Of a stretch of 64,000 bases of DNA, positions 55,353 to 64,000 are shown one piece after another. The notes under the pieces were generated by a model. The model saw nothing but the letters and a program-made list of their open reading frames with translations. It searched no databases and had not been told where the DNA came from. Location of the stretch: assembly GCA_963836355.1 (NCBI GenBank), contig CAWIJO010000002.1, positions 1,426,001 through 1,490,000 on the forward strand, read 5' to 3'. The DNA comes from Palsa-506 sp963836355 (GTDB taxonomy: Bacteria > Actinomycetota > Actinomycetes > Streptosporangiales > Streptosporangiaceae). Position 1 is the first letter of the stretch, and each line of letters starts with the position of its first letter. The translations under genes were made by a program, and so were the position numbers.

Positions 55353-57067
55353 AGCGCCGGTCAAGTAATGGGGCCGGGTTTCGTCGTGATGCCGGCTGAC
55401 GGTGGTCGTGTGTGCTACTCCCTGTTCGTAGCGGTGGTGAAGCTTCGGCTATGAGCAGGGAGGAGTGTCATGCGTCCTGTTGTGTGGCGGCCGCCGGCGG
55501 AGCCGTCGGCCGCGGAGCAGGCGGTGATCAAGGCGGTGCGGCGGGCGAAGCTGTTCGTGTTCTTGCGCCTGCACCGTCACGAGCTTTTTGACGAGGAGTT
55601 CCAGGCCGAGCTGGCGCAGGTGTATGCGGACAGCCCGAAGGGCTAGCCGCCGGTGCCTCCGGCCCGGCTGGCGCTGGCGACGATCCTGCAGGCTTATACC
55701 GGGGTGTCCGATGATGAGGTGATCGAGGCGACGGTGATGGACCGGCGCTGGCAGCTGGTGCTGGACTGCATGGATGCGGATGCGCCGCCGTTCTCGAAGG
55801 GCACCCTGGTGGGGTTCCGCAAGCGGCTGATCGAGGCTGATCTGGACCGGGCGCTGGTGGAGCGCACGGTGGCGCTGGCCGCGCGGACCGGGGGGTTCGG
55901 CGCGCGGGCGCTGCGGGCGGCGCTGGATTCCAGCCCGCTGTGGGGGGCCGGCCGGGTGGAGGACACGATCAACTTGATGGGACACGCCCTGCGCAAGGCC
56001 CTGGGCGTGATCGCGGTCTCGCCGGGGCGGGGGCAGGCCGCAGGGACCGCCATCGTGGCGGCGCAGGCGGGGGTTCCGCAGCTGGCCGCCTCGAGCCTGA
56101 AGGCTGCGCTGGACCGGGGACTGGGATGATCCCGCGGCCCGGGATCTGGCCCTGGCCCAGGTGCTGGGCCTGCTGGATCAGGTAGAAGCCTTTGTGGCCG
56201 GCTGCTATGGCGATCAGGCTGCGGCCGCCGCGGTGGCGGCCGCCCGCCAGGTGCGCGACCAGGACGTGGACCTGGCCGGGCCCGCGCCGTCGCTGCGCCG
56301 CGGAGTGGCCAAAGACCGGCGGGTCAGCGTCGAAGACGCCCAGATGCGCCACGGGCGCAAATCCCGCTCGGTGCTGTTCGACGGCTACAAGCGGCACGTG
56401 CTCCGGGATCTGGACACCGGCCTGATTCCCGCCGTGGGCATCACCCCCGCCAACGCGCCGGAGGCGAGCGTCACCGCCAGTATCACCGCCGACCTGGACG
56501 CCGCCGGGCTGAGCCTGGCCGAGCTGCACATCGACCGGGCCTGCCTGGCCTCGGACCTGGTCCGCGACCGCGGCCCGGACCTGGCGATCTACTGCAAGGC
56601 CTGGCGGGTGCGCAACACCACCGGCCGCTACGCCAAGAACCAGTTCGCCATCGACTTCGGCGCCGGGCAGCTGACCTGCCCCGCCGGGGTGAGCATGCCC
56701 TTCCGGCCCGGCAAGACCGTGCACTTCCCCAAAGACACCTGTGCCGCCTGCCCGCTGCGCGAACGCTGCACCGCCAGCAGCAACGGGCGCAGCGTATCCA
56801 TCCACCCCGGCGAGGCGCTGCTCGCCGAGCTGCGCCAGCGCCAGCAGACCCCGGCCGGGCGGGCTGAGCTACGCGAGCGCGTCAAGGTCGAGCATGCCCT
56901 GGCCCATGTCGGGCACTGGCAAGGCCGCCGCGCCCGCTACCGCGGCACCCGCAAGAACCTGTTCGGCCTGCGGCGCGTCGCCGTGGTCCACAACCTCCAC
57001 GTAATCGCACGCCAGCCCGCCGGCGGTCACTCCCGGCCAGCAGCCTGACGACTACCTGACCGGCGCT
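55353..57067 (+). mobile_element. IS1182-type insertion sequence with near-perfect terminal repeats
   Basis: The terminal repeats AGCGCCGGTCAAGTA (55353-55367) and TACCTGACCGGCGCT (57053-57067) match at 14 of 15 positions, and CTAG flanks both (55349-55352, 57068-57071). The 1,715-bp element holds a single DDE transposase gene on the plus strand. The left CTAG is shared with the neighbouring palindrome, so one element inserted into the edge of the other. Confidence 0.75.
55470..57048 (+). pseudogene. IS1182-family transposase with one nonsense codon and one frameshift
   Basis: ATG 55470 follows GGGAGGAG. AVRRAKLFVFLRLHRHELFD leads to SPKG and a TAG (55644-55646) where the family has Gln (GxPPVPPARLALATILQAYT). 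The catalytic Asp is in AALDSSPLWGAGRVEDT, the second in LAELHIDRACLASDLVRDRG, and the Glu in KVEHALAHVGHWQGRRARYR. One extra G near 56118-56121 (CGGGGACTGG) shifts the frame before WDDPAARDLALAQVLGLLDQ. The zinc-ribbon-like CAACPLRERC is present. Repairing two bases restores the transposase, so decay is recent. Confidence 0.85.
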
Positions 57068-57162
57068 CTAGACATGGTCACCCAGCGTGGTTACAGCCGT
57101 AAGGCGACAGGGGAAATCGCCGCCGGCCTGCAGCCGGTACCGCCGCCAGGTAGCCCGGCTCA

Positions 57163-57720
57163 CTAGGCATCCCCCTGCGGACGATGGCGTACGTGACCGT
57201 GATCAGCGCCCCGCTCCAGGTCGGTGACCAGGTGCGAGGACAGCACGCCCGTCATGCCGCCGCCCGCGGTCAGCGTGGCGAGGAAGTTCCGCCGCGCCAG
57301 CGGATCCGGCGCCGCGACCGGCTCGTCGAGCAGCAGCCGCGGCCGCTTGGCCCGCGTCAGCGCCAGCGCTACCTGGGCGCGCTGGCCGCCGGACAGCGTG
57401 CCCCGCGCTGGTCGACCGGAGTGCGCAACTCCGCCAGCCGGGTGCGCACCAATGAGGCGTCCCAGCGCGGGTTCAGGTGTTCCACGATCCGGATGTGATC
57501 CTCGGCGGTGAACGCCGGGGCCGGCCGCGGCGCACCCCAGAACGCAAGCCGTGCCGCCGGTCGGGCGGCCAGCCCGGCGAACATCCGCAGCAGCGTGGTC
57601 TTGCCCGCGCCGTTCGGCCCGACCAGCGCGCAAACCCGGCCCTCGGCACGGTGACCGTGAACTCGCTCAGCGCGCTGACCGCCCATAGAGCTTGGACAGG
57701 TCATGCGTCTCGATCGCCAT
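57163..57720 (-). pseudogene. ABC transporter ATP-binding protein (YtrB-like), frameshifted
   Basis: ATG 57720 starts MAIETHDLSKLYGRSA. In other frames follow RVCALVGPNGAGKTTLLRM (Walker A), HIRIVEHLNPRWDASL, LSGGQRAQVALALTRAKRPR (signature) and LLLDEPVAAPDPLARRNFL (Walker B, the Asp after LDEP altered to VAAPD). At least three one-base shifts are needed, and the C-terminus is cut after VTDLERGADH. The permease that should follow is absent. It forms an operon with the GntR regulator. Confidence 0.75.
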
Positions 57721-57722
57721 GC

Positions 57723-58129
57723 TCACGCGATCTCCTCCGATTCGCGATCCGCACCGTGCGCCGCCTGCAGCGTGACCCGCAGCAGCGACTCCATCGACTC
57801 CTCGTCAAGACCGGCCTCGCGGGCCTCGCGGACCCAGCGGGCCAGGCTGCGGCCGAGCCGGGAATGGGTGCCGGGCGGCGGCCCCGGCGGCCGCGCCCGG
57901 ACGAACGTGCCATGCCCGGCGCGCGCCTCGACCAGGCCCTCGCGCTCCAGGTCCCGGTAGGCCTTGAGCACGGTGTTCGGATTGACCGCCACCGCAGCCA
58001 CGACCTCCCGCACGCTCGGGAGATGGTCACCCACGTTGAGGACGCCCATCCGCAGCGCCGCCGTACCTGCCGCACGATCTGCAGGTACGGCGCCACCCCG
58101 GACCTCCCGTCCACCCTGAAGCTGATCAT
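57723..58129 (-). pseudogene. GntR-family regulator (YtrA subfamily), single frameshift
   Basis: Frame 1 from ATG 58129 encodes MISFRVDGRSGVAPYLQIVR and QVR. Frame 2 continues GVLNVGDHLPSVREVVAAVA, VNPNTVLKAYRDLEREGLVE and AGHGTFVRARPPG, the short YtrA-type wHTH with a small C-terminal helix region. The break is near 58060 in a CGGCGGCGC run. YtrA regulators repress an adjacent ABC transporter, which fits the ATPase gene starting two bases after its stop. Confidence 0.8.
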
Positions 58130-58302
58130 GTGTTATCCATCCAGTGTATTAGGTGCCTAGTAGTGTCTTAGGCGTCTGGTACTTTAGATCGCTGGCACAC
58201 TTCATGCGAACTTTCCCGAACGACCGCCCTTGTAGTGAATGCCTCGCCCGAGGGTCGTTCAGCCCGGGCGTTTATGTTGCGTGGGCGTTGTGCTGCGAGG
58301 AG

Positions 58303-59319
58303 ATGCTGGCAGTGGAAACGGCCCGGAAGCGGCGCGCACGTGAGGTGCGGTCTTCCCGTCTGCTCGGCGCCGCGCTCATGACCGCTGCCGGGTTGATGTC
58401 AGGATGCGGTCAGCCCGCAGGGACCGGGACAGCGCCACCTCCTTCGTCTGGCCCGGCATCGGCGGCGGCTCCCACCGCCGAATCCGGCGGTCCGTGCGGC
58501 ACCGCCAGCACCCCGCCCCGCCATTACCAGCACGTCATCTGGATCATCATGGAGAACAAGTCGTACTCTTCGGTGATCGGATCGCCGGACGCGCCCTACG
58601 CGACCCAGCTGGCGCACCAGTGTGCAAGCGACACGCACTGGTCTGACGCCGGCAACCAGTACGACTCGCTGCCGAACTACATCGCCATGACCACCGGGCA
58701 GAGCGGCCCCATTCTGGCCCCGTTCACCTGCGACTGTGCGCCGTCGCCATCGGTATCGGTCACTGCCGACAACATCTTCCGCCAGGTGCGGGCCGCCGGC
58801 GGCACCGAGCGCTCCTTCGCCGAGGGGATGAGCGGTAGCTGCTCGGACAGCGGCACTAGCTACGCCCCCAAGCACAATCCGGCGCTGTACATGTGGGGCG
58901 GCGCGGACCGGAAGGCGTGCCAGCGGGACGCCATCCCTATGGGAAGCGCCACCGCTGGCAACTTCATCAGCGTTCTTAACGGCAACACGCTACCGACCTA
59001 CAGCCTGGTGGCGCCCAACCTCTGTAACGACACCCACGATTGCGGCGTCCCGGCGGGCGATCAGTTCCTCAAGACGCTGCTGCCACCGGTCTTCTCCAGC
59101 CAGGCATACCGCTCCGGGACGACCGCGATGTTCGTGGTGTGGGACGAGGACAGTTACATCCCCAACATCGCCATCGCGCCTTCGGCGATCCCCGGCACGG
59201 CAGCCGCCACGGCCGTGAACCACTACGGATTGCTCCGCGCCACCGAGGAGATGCTGGGGCTGCCGCTGCTGGGCAACGCCGCCGGGACCACGTCGCTGCG
59301 CACCGTGTTCCACATCTGA
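58303..59319 (+). CDS. Phosphoesterase-family lipoprotein
   Basis: An intact protein of about 338 residues. ATG 58303 opens MLAVETARKRRAREVRSSRL and the signal ends MTAAGLMSGC, a lipobox. The mature domain shows YQHVIWIIMENKSYSSVIGS, QYDSLPNYIAMTTGQ and AMFVVWDEDSYIPNIAIAPS, the pattern of the phosphoesterase (phospholipase C/acid phosphatase) family. Metal-binding Glu/Asp/His residues are recognisable (MENKSY, DEDS, NHYGLL). It may release phosphate from phospholipids or related esters outside the cell. A GAGGAG upstream fits the start. Confidence 0.85.
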   Translation: MLAVETARKRRAREVRSSRLLGAALMTAAGLMSGCGQPAGTGTAPPPSSGPASAAAPTAESGGPCGTASTPPRHYQHVIWIIMENKSYSSVIGSPDAPYATQLAHQCASDTHWSDAGNQYDSLPNYIAMTTGQSGPILAPFTCDCAPSPSVSVTADNIFRQVRAAGGTERSFAEGMSGSCSDSGTSYAPKHNPALYMWGGADRKACQRDAIPMGSATAGNFISVLNGNTLPTYSLVAPNLCNDTHDCGVPAGDQFLKTLLPPVFSSQAYRSGTTAMFVVWDEDSYIPNIAIAPSAIPGTAAATAVNHYGLLRATEEMLGLPLLGNAAGTTSLRTVFHI

Positions 59320-59941
59320 GGCGGTGCTTCCCGGACCGCACCTGCGAGTGCTGAGCTCGGAGTGCACACAGCCCCGGCGGCCCGGACGCCGCGCTGCTGG
59401 CGGGCGCCCTGGCTGCAGTCTCCCCGACCCGGTCACGCCGTGCAGCTGCCGGGTGCGGGGCGCAATGGCCGGCCGCCAGGCCGCTTTGCTGGCGCCGGCC
59501 GCGGCCAGGGCCGGGCACCGGCCAGGCAATGCAGCCGCAGGCGCGCTGCCGCAGGCTGGCTTACCTGCCTACCGTCAGCCTGGCCGGCCAGCGCAGCCCG
59601 CACAGCCAGCGCCGGGAAACCAGCCCAGCGCACTACTGCACACCGCCAGCACCGCGCCCTCCCGCCAGACCCGCGCCCCGGCACCAAGCGAGACCTGCCC
59701 GGGGTTCGACCGGATCTGCCGAATTGGGCGCGCACATACTTATGCAGTGTCGCATGCTCACTCGTGGTCATGAGGATTGGCCGCAGGGCCGCGAAGATTG
59801 GCGGCCCAGCGTTGTCATGCATCCTTTGGGCATGCAGATCGCCACCTGGCACCTCAGCGGACGTGGCGCAGGAAGAACTAGACGTCCGGCATCTGCAAAG
59901 CTAGCAATGCCGTAGTCCTCGCCCCGCCGCTGTCAGCATGC
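59320..59941. other. Gene-free stretch
   Basis: About 620 bases between the phosphoesterase and the YukJ-LTD gene without a supported gene; open frames here lack family-like content. It probably holds the termination regions of both converging genes. Confidence 0.45.
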
Positions 59942-60967
59942 TCAAAAGACAACGCTCCATCCCTCGGCGGCGGCTTGGGCCTGGGTATACGCGACGCCAT
60001 CGACCTTCAGAGTGTCCGGGTTGAGCAGCGTGATCAGCCCGCCGCGATTGCCAAGCTGCACCGGTGCCGCAATCTGGACACGGACGCTGTCGCCTGCGGC
60101 CAGCAATCCACCCTGGAGCATCATCCGCCGCTTGGCGCGGTCCAGAATCGACCAGCCGGTCAGGTCAACCTGCTGCGGGCTGGCGTTGAGCAGCGTGACC
60201 GTCTCGGCCTCTGGCGCGGGCCCGGGCGGGTTGACCAGCGCCGCGACGATCCGCACGATTTGATCCGGCTCGCCAGGCCCAGGTACGGGTGCCGGGCCCG
60301 GCTCTGGCAGCTCGGGCACGGTGTGCCCGGTCTGGTCGTCGGTGTGCCACGCCTGCGACTGAAACGCCAGGAAGACCCCGACCCATTGGTCCTGGGCCGG
60401 GTAGTGCAGCAGCAGCCCGCCGTCCTGCCAGACGCCGTCGTCCTGGCGGAAGCGCTTACTGTTGCCCTGATTCATGTGGATGTCGTGAACCCCATTGCCG
60501 GGCAGGAAGCCAAAGATCTTGTCCGGGACCCCAGCTTCCGGCCCCCAGCGCTGCCCGAAGGCAAAGAGGCGGGCAGCAGGGTCTGCCGCGGCGCGGCGCA
60601 CGAAGTGGTCCAGCATGTCTGCCAGGTCGTTGTCGGGCCCTGGCGCGCTGGCTGGCTCCGGCTGCATTCTCTGCCGGTCGAACAGGTTCGCGCGGATGAA
60701 GTCCAGCGCCATCGCACCGGGCCTGCTGGCCAGCGTCGTGAAGCCGGCCGGCAGGCCGGGCAGGCTCTGGGTCAAGGGGTGGCGGAAGCTCTCGTCGGCC
60801 ACGTACAGCAGTTCCGCAGGCTTCTCTTGCGACAGCACATTGACCGCCACCCGAAAGTCGGCCTCGCCGCCACGGACATGGATCTGATAGTGCGGCGAAT
60901 CCGTGCCACCCTCGGCGCGCTGATTGACCACGCTGCCGGCCAGGACCCCATAGCTTGCCAGTGGCAT
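59942..60967 (-). CDS. YukJ/DUF2278 protein with C-terminal lamin-tail (LTD) domain
   Basis: 341 residues from ATG 60967 (MPLASYGVLAGSVVNQ). The first 210 form a DUF2278 domain: PHYQIHVRGGEADFRVAVNV, ADMLDHFVRRAAADPAARLF, NGVHDIHMNQGNSKRF and VFLAFQSQAWHTDD. After a Pro/Gly linker, residues about 240-341 form an immunoglobulin-like lamin-tail domain: VTLLNASPQQVDLTGWSILD, LITLLNPDTLKVDGVAYTQA. LTD domains often accompany nucleases or surface enzymes. Fusion with YukJ is known but uncharacterised. Intact. Confidence 0.88.
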   Translation of the reverse strand: MPLASYGVLAGSVVNQRAEGGTDSPHYQIHVRGGEADFRVAVNVLSQEKPAELLYVADESFRHPLTQSLPGLPAGFTTLASRPGAMALDFIRANLFDRQRMQPEPASAPGPDNDLADMLDHFVRRAAADPAARLFAFGQRWGPEAGVPDKIFGFLPGNGVHDIHMNQGNSKRFRQDDGVWQDGGLLLHYPAQDQWVGVFLAFQSQAWHTDDQTGHTVPELPEPGPAPVPGPGEPDQIVRIVAALVNPPGPAPEAETVTLLNASPQQVDLTGWSILDRAKRRMMLQGGLLAAGDSVRVQIAAPVQLGNRGGLITLLNPDTLKVDGVAYTQAQAAAEGWSVVF

Positions 60968-61467
60968 CTCATCCCCCAATCAAGGCGTCCGCGGGTGGAT
61001 TCGCAGCCTCCCCGTCGATGATGGCAGGAATCCCCATCCTGGAGAAGCCCGCCGGCAACAGGCTGGGGCCGCGTCCCGGCTCGGCGGCAGGCTCCTGGCC
61101 GATGAGGGCAGGCGCGTGCAAGTCGCGGCGCGCGTTACCCGACGCGCCGTGGACTGCACCGCCTGCCCGCCACGCGCACGTACTGACCCGCCTTACCCGG
61201 CCGTGATATGCGAGCGGCAGTCGTTTGAAAATGGTCCATAACGGGCGAACCGAGGGCATCGCTTGGCCAGCCGCGATTCGTGCTGCCTCGACGGCGCGCG
61301 GGATGGCCAGATCGGACATTGCCGGATACCATTTTGTCACCGCATTACCGCTATATCAGCCGTGCGCGGGGACGAAACGCGGGGCCGCCGTTCGCTATGA
61401 GGTCTTCCCCTGCGGGCGTGCCAAGCGGAGTCGCGTCTGGCGACGGGCTCTGGGGCAGGAAGGGAAC
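60968..61467. other. Gene-free divergent region
   Basis: About 500 bases between the divergent YukJ-LTD gene and the SHETLEM protein, probably with promoters for both. No supported gene or clear elements. Confidence 0.4.
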
Positions 61468-62304
61468 GTGGTGTTCGTTCAACAGGTAGCACTGGTCTCT
61501 GAGGTGGCGGATATCCCGGCGCAGGAGGTGACGCGGATCTCGGCGGCTTTGCAGAAACAGGTCACGCGAGACTTCGCCCCGATCTGGCAGATACCGGCGA
61601 CGGTCGACGGTTTCTCCGCCCTCGATGACGTGCCGATAGGGTACTGGCCTGTCATCATCGTCCAGGACGTCCAGGGCGCTGCGGGAGTTCACCTAGACAA
61701 AGACGGTCAGCCTTTCGCCCTCGTCGAGGTCGGCGACAGCTGGTCGCTGACGGCGAGCCACGAGACCCTGGAGATGCTCGGTGACCCGTCCGGCAACCGG
61801 ATGGTCGCCGGACCGTCGCCGCGACCCGACCAAGGACGCGTCGAGTTTCTCGTCGAAGTGTGCGATCCGTCCGAGGACGCGGACTGCGCATACACGGTGA
61901 ATGATGTGCTTATGTCGGACTTCTACACACCGCACTACTTCGACCCGGTCAAACAGGAGAATGTCCGTTACAGCTTTACAGGGGCCATCACCCAGCCACG
62001 CCAGGTCCTCCCTGGCGGCTACCTGAGCTGGCACAATCCCACGGACGACCACTGGTATCAGCTGACGCACTTCGGGCCGCAGCCGCAGTTCCGTGACCTG
62101 GGCGTGCTTTCGCGCAATGGACAGAGCCTGCGAGCGGTGATCGACTCGCTCACGCCGCAGACGAAGCGGCTGTCGCACCTGCCCAGGGAGACGGCTATGC
62201 TCACGGGCGCCGTCGATGCAGCATCTTCAGCTGCGCGCGCGACCAGCGCCCGCGCTGCGTTGCTGCGCGAGCAGATCGGGGAACTTCCCCGAGGCGGGCG
62301 CTAA
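61468..62304 (+). CDS. Metallopeptidase-like protein with SHETLEMLGDP motif
   Basis: GTG 61468 (AGGAAGGG just upstream) gives about 278 residues. The motif SWSLTASHETLEMLGDPSGN resembles a minimal zincin helix (HExxE...D), and related proteins carry ASHELxEMxxDP. The later VEFLVEVCDPSEDADCAYTV and SDFYTPHYFDPVKQENVRYS complete a recognisable but unnamed family. No signal peptide is seen. A small coiled-coil protein is encoded immediately downstream, implying a two-gene operon. Enzymatic activity is an inference from the motif. Confidence 0.65.
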   Translation: MVFVQQVALVSEVADIPAQEVTRISAALQKQVTRDFAPIWQIPATVDGFSALDDVPIGYWPVIIVQDVQGAAGVHLDKDGQPFALVEVGDSWSLTASHETLEMLGDPSGNRMVAGPSPRPDQGRVEFLVEVCDPSEDADCAYTVNDVLMSDFYTPHYFDPVKQENVRYSFTGAITQPRQVLPGGYLSWHNPTDDHWYQLTHFGPQPQFRDLGVLSRNGQSLRAVIDSLTPQTKRLSHLPRETAMLTGAVDAASSAARATSARAALLREQIGELPRGGR

Positions 62305-62307
62305 GGC

Positions 62308-62484
62308 ATGGGCGAGCCTGACGATCAGGAGAGCGGCAGGTTGCGGGCGGAGCGCCTCCGTGAGCGAATCGAGGAATTGCGGCGGAGCACACCTGAGCCG
62401 TCGCGGCCGCCGTCGCCGCGAGAATTCACCGACGATGCGGCGCGGGAGGAGAGCCGCGGCAAGTCCACAGATCAGCAACCGTAG
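62308..62484 (+). CDS. 58-residue charged helical protein
   Basis: ATG 62308, three bases after the metallopeptidase-like gene's stop, encodes MGEPDDQESGRLRAERLRER, IEELRRSTPEPSRPPSPREF and TDDAAREESRGK. The N-terminal half is a likely amphipathic or coiled helix, the rest is disordered. Codon usage and tight spacing support a real gene. No family is known; it may be a partner or immunity-type protein. Confidence 0.55.
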   Translation: MGEPDDQESGRLRAERLRERIEELRRSTPEPSRPPSPREFTDDAAREESRGKSTDQQP

Positions 62485-62689
62485 CGTCGTATCGTGGCAG
62501 CTGCTGAGCCGGACGCGCATGGCTGGACATCTGCGCACTGGCACCGTGTAAATAGCCGTCTATTCGGGCGTGCCGACGCGAAAGGTGCCCTGGATACCTG
62601 GCCACACCAGGATGACCGCTGGCCGCCTGGACCAAGTACGTTCGGAAGACGCGTCCCGGTGGGGGGCATCGACCGGCGCTGACGCTTGG

Positions 62690-63794
62690 TTACTGCCTGG
62701 CTGCTACCGCCTCGGCGGTCCTGGGCTGGCGGGCCGTTGCTACGCGCTCGGCCGACGCGTCCTGTGCCTGGCCTGGCCGGCCCGGCAGGGCCAGGCCGGC
62801 GAGGGCCCCGGCCAGGGCCAGGCCGGTCGCGGCCGCGATGGCGGGCGCGAACCCGGCGCTGAACGCGGCGGCTGAAGTGCAGCTGCCGGCCGTGGCGAAC
62901 ACGGCGGCCAGGATCGCGACGCCGAATGCGCCGCCCAGCTGGCGCATCATGGTGAAGCTGCCCGACGCCTTGCCGATGTCGCCGCGCGGGACCGAGCCGA
63001 CCACGGCCTTGGTGACCGCGGGCAGGGCCAGGCCGAGCCCGGCGCCGGAGATCATCATCGGTGCGAGCATTGCCGGGTAAGCCAGCCCAGGGGCGGCGAT
63101 TACGGCGATCCAGGCGAACCCGGCGTGCAGCAGCAGGCCGGAGACGACCAGCGGCCGCTCGCCGATCCGGTCGGCCGCGCCAGGCCGGGCAGGTCCAGTG
63201 CGGCGCGCGGCCCATAACTCTCCTCCAGGCGGCGCAGCGCCAGCGCGATGGCCAGCAGGCCGATCGGCACGTTCAGCCAGAAGATCCACTGCCAGGTGAT
63301 GCCCTGGGTGATCGCGCCGCCCAGCACCGGCCCCACCGCCGCCAGGGCGGTCACCGAGCCGAAGATGCCCATCGCCCAGCCGCGGCGCTGCGGCGGGACG
63401 GCCGCGTTCAGCAGCGCCAGCGCCAGCGGCATGACTATCGCCGCTCCGGCGCCCTGGACCGTGCGCGCCGCGATCAGCGCGCCGGCCCCGGGCGCGAGCG
63501 CGCACGCCGCCGAGCCCGCTGCGAACACGCCCAGGCCGACGCGAAGACCCGCCGCCTGCCGAACCTGTCGCCCACGGCGGCCGCGGTCATCAGTAGCACC
63601 GCGAAGGCCAGGGTGTAGGCATTTACCGTCCACTCCAGCTGCCCGATCGAGGCGCCCATGTCGCGGCGGATCGTGCTCAGCGCGGTCTCGACGACCAGCA
63701 GGTCCAGCACGACCATGAACGACGCCACCGACGCCAGCGCCAGGGCCCAGCCCTGGGCGCGGGTCACGGCGTCCTGCCTGCTCGCGGTGTTCAC
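62690..63794 (-). pseudogene. MFS exporter (DHA2 type) with internal deletion and frameshifts
   Basis: GTG 63794 (GGAGG upstream) starts a DHA2-type exporter: SVASFMVVLDLLVVETALST, LEWTVNAYTLAFAVLLMTAA, GDRFGRRRVF. The next frame has ARTVQGAGAAIVMPLALALL and WIFWLNVPIGLLAIALALRR to ALDLPGLA. There the sequence jumps directly to ADRIGERPLVVSGLLLHAGF, normally about 130 residues later, so TM7-10 are missing. The C-terminal MISGAGLGLALPAVTKAVVG follows. One further frameshift lies near 63540. Functional transport is unlikely. Confidence 0.75.
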
Positions 63795-63947
63795 ATGTCC
63801 TCCAGTTTGCGCTGTGACGCTTGCTGCTGGTTGAGACACCGCGAGCAGCCGCAAATTGGCCGGTGACTTTCCGGCCCGGCTGGTGTCCGTACGTTAGAGA
63901 CCCGGCGCAGGGCCCGGCGAAGGGCAAGGCGATCCGAGGATGCGATC

Positions 63948-64000
63948 GTGACCACTACCGTGCTGGCCCGTGCCCGGGCGGGCGACGGGGAGGCGTTCCG
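63948..64000 (+). CDS. ECF sigma factor N-terminus (cut by window edge)
   Basis: GTG 63948 starts TTTVLARARAGDGEAFR, the typical first helix of an ECF sigma factor (ARAGDxEAFRxL). The rest is outside the window. The gene is divergent from the DHA2 exporter. Confidence 0.6.
   Translation, partial: MTTTVLARARAGDGEAF

Noticed and set aside
59362..59904. A 180-codon plus-strand frame after the phosphoesterase
   Set aside because: Pro/Arg/Ala-rich, no motifs, and competing frames of equal length; unsupported.

Overview
The window is high-GC DNA (about 70% G+C, third codon positions nearly all G/C) from an actinomycete of the Streptomycetales/Streptosporangiales kind. Markers are a conservon (cvnABCD), BTAD and LAL regulators, an ECF41 sigma factor, a double 3-hydroxyacyl-CoA dehydrogenase, an LmeA/DUF2993 protein and a MacB-type exporter. 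I see no rRNA, tRNA or CRISPR array. Functions are assigned from protein motifs I recognise; no search was run.

Layout. 1-1.5 kb: two broken genes and a LuxR-type ATPase fragment. 1.8-6.6 kb: conservon (cvnC and cvnD frameshifted) and a dead HD-domain regulator. 6.7-13.4 kb: minus-strand operon of a MEDS sensor, GAF-PucR regulator, adenylosuccinate-lyase-like enzyme, PLP deaminase/desulfhydrase and argininosuccinate-lyase-like enzyme. 13.7-16.8 kb: flavin-barrel protein, truncated class-V aminotransferase, a 60-aa protein behind a cluster of GCTAGC repeats, and a collapsed BTAD regulator. 17.2-24.9 kb: 3-hydroxyacyl-CoA dehydrogenase, LmeA-like protein, flavodoxin, SixA, STAS/wHTH pair and TetR. 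25-27.8 kb: agmatinase and Tat-type lipoprotein binding protein, with the transporter genes deleted down to a 50-codon OppB::OppF fusion. 28-34.7 kb: ECF41 sigma factor, Nudix, IS256 remnant, RecB-like nuclease fused to an SMP-30 fragment, amidohydrolase, GH3::methyltransferase fusion. 34.9-38.6 kb: lower-GC, foreign-looking LAL regulator plus DUF4242 and DUF4440 proteins. 38.7-44.7 kb: membrane-anchored hypothetical, TIR and EamA remnants, CGNR regulator, GMC oxidoreductase, class-V PLP enzyme. 44.7-50.7 kb: OmpR two-component system, lipoprotein, HlyD-like adaptor and MacB-type ABC transporter. 50.8-57.1 kb: mobile-element graveyard. 57.1-64 kb: YtrA-type GntR plus ABC ATPase, phosphoesterase lipoprotein, YukJ-LTD protein, a metallopeptidase-like protein with a 58-aa partner, a DHA2 exporter with an internal deletion, and the start of an ECF sigma factor.

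The dominant theme is decay. More than twenty genes carry frameshifts or stops, and at least seven loci are deletion fusions of unrelated or distant gene parts. Four frameshifts in unrelated genes are the same change, one extra T turning GATCT into GATTCT. That points either to one mutational or repair process or to a systematic sequencing artefact. Intact genes lie between the broken ones, so the decay is patchy.

The strongest leads are the GATTCT signature, the OppB::OppF deletion scar, the 1.53-kb imperfect palindrome made of two half IS701-type elements beside an IS1182-type element with shared CTAG sites, the GCTAGC repeat array in front of the orphan 60-aa gene, and the two-lyase/PLP operon.
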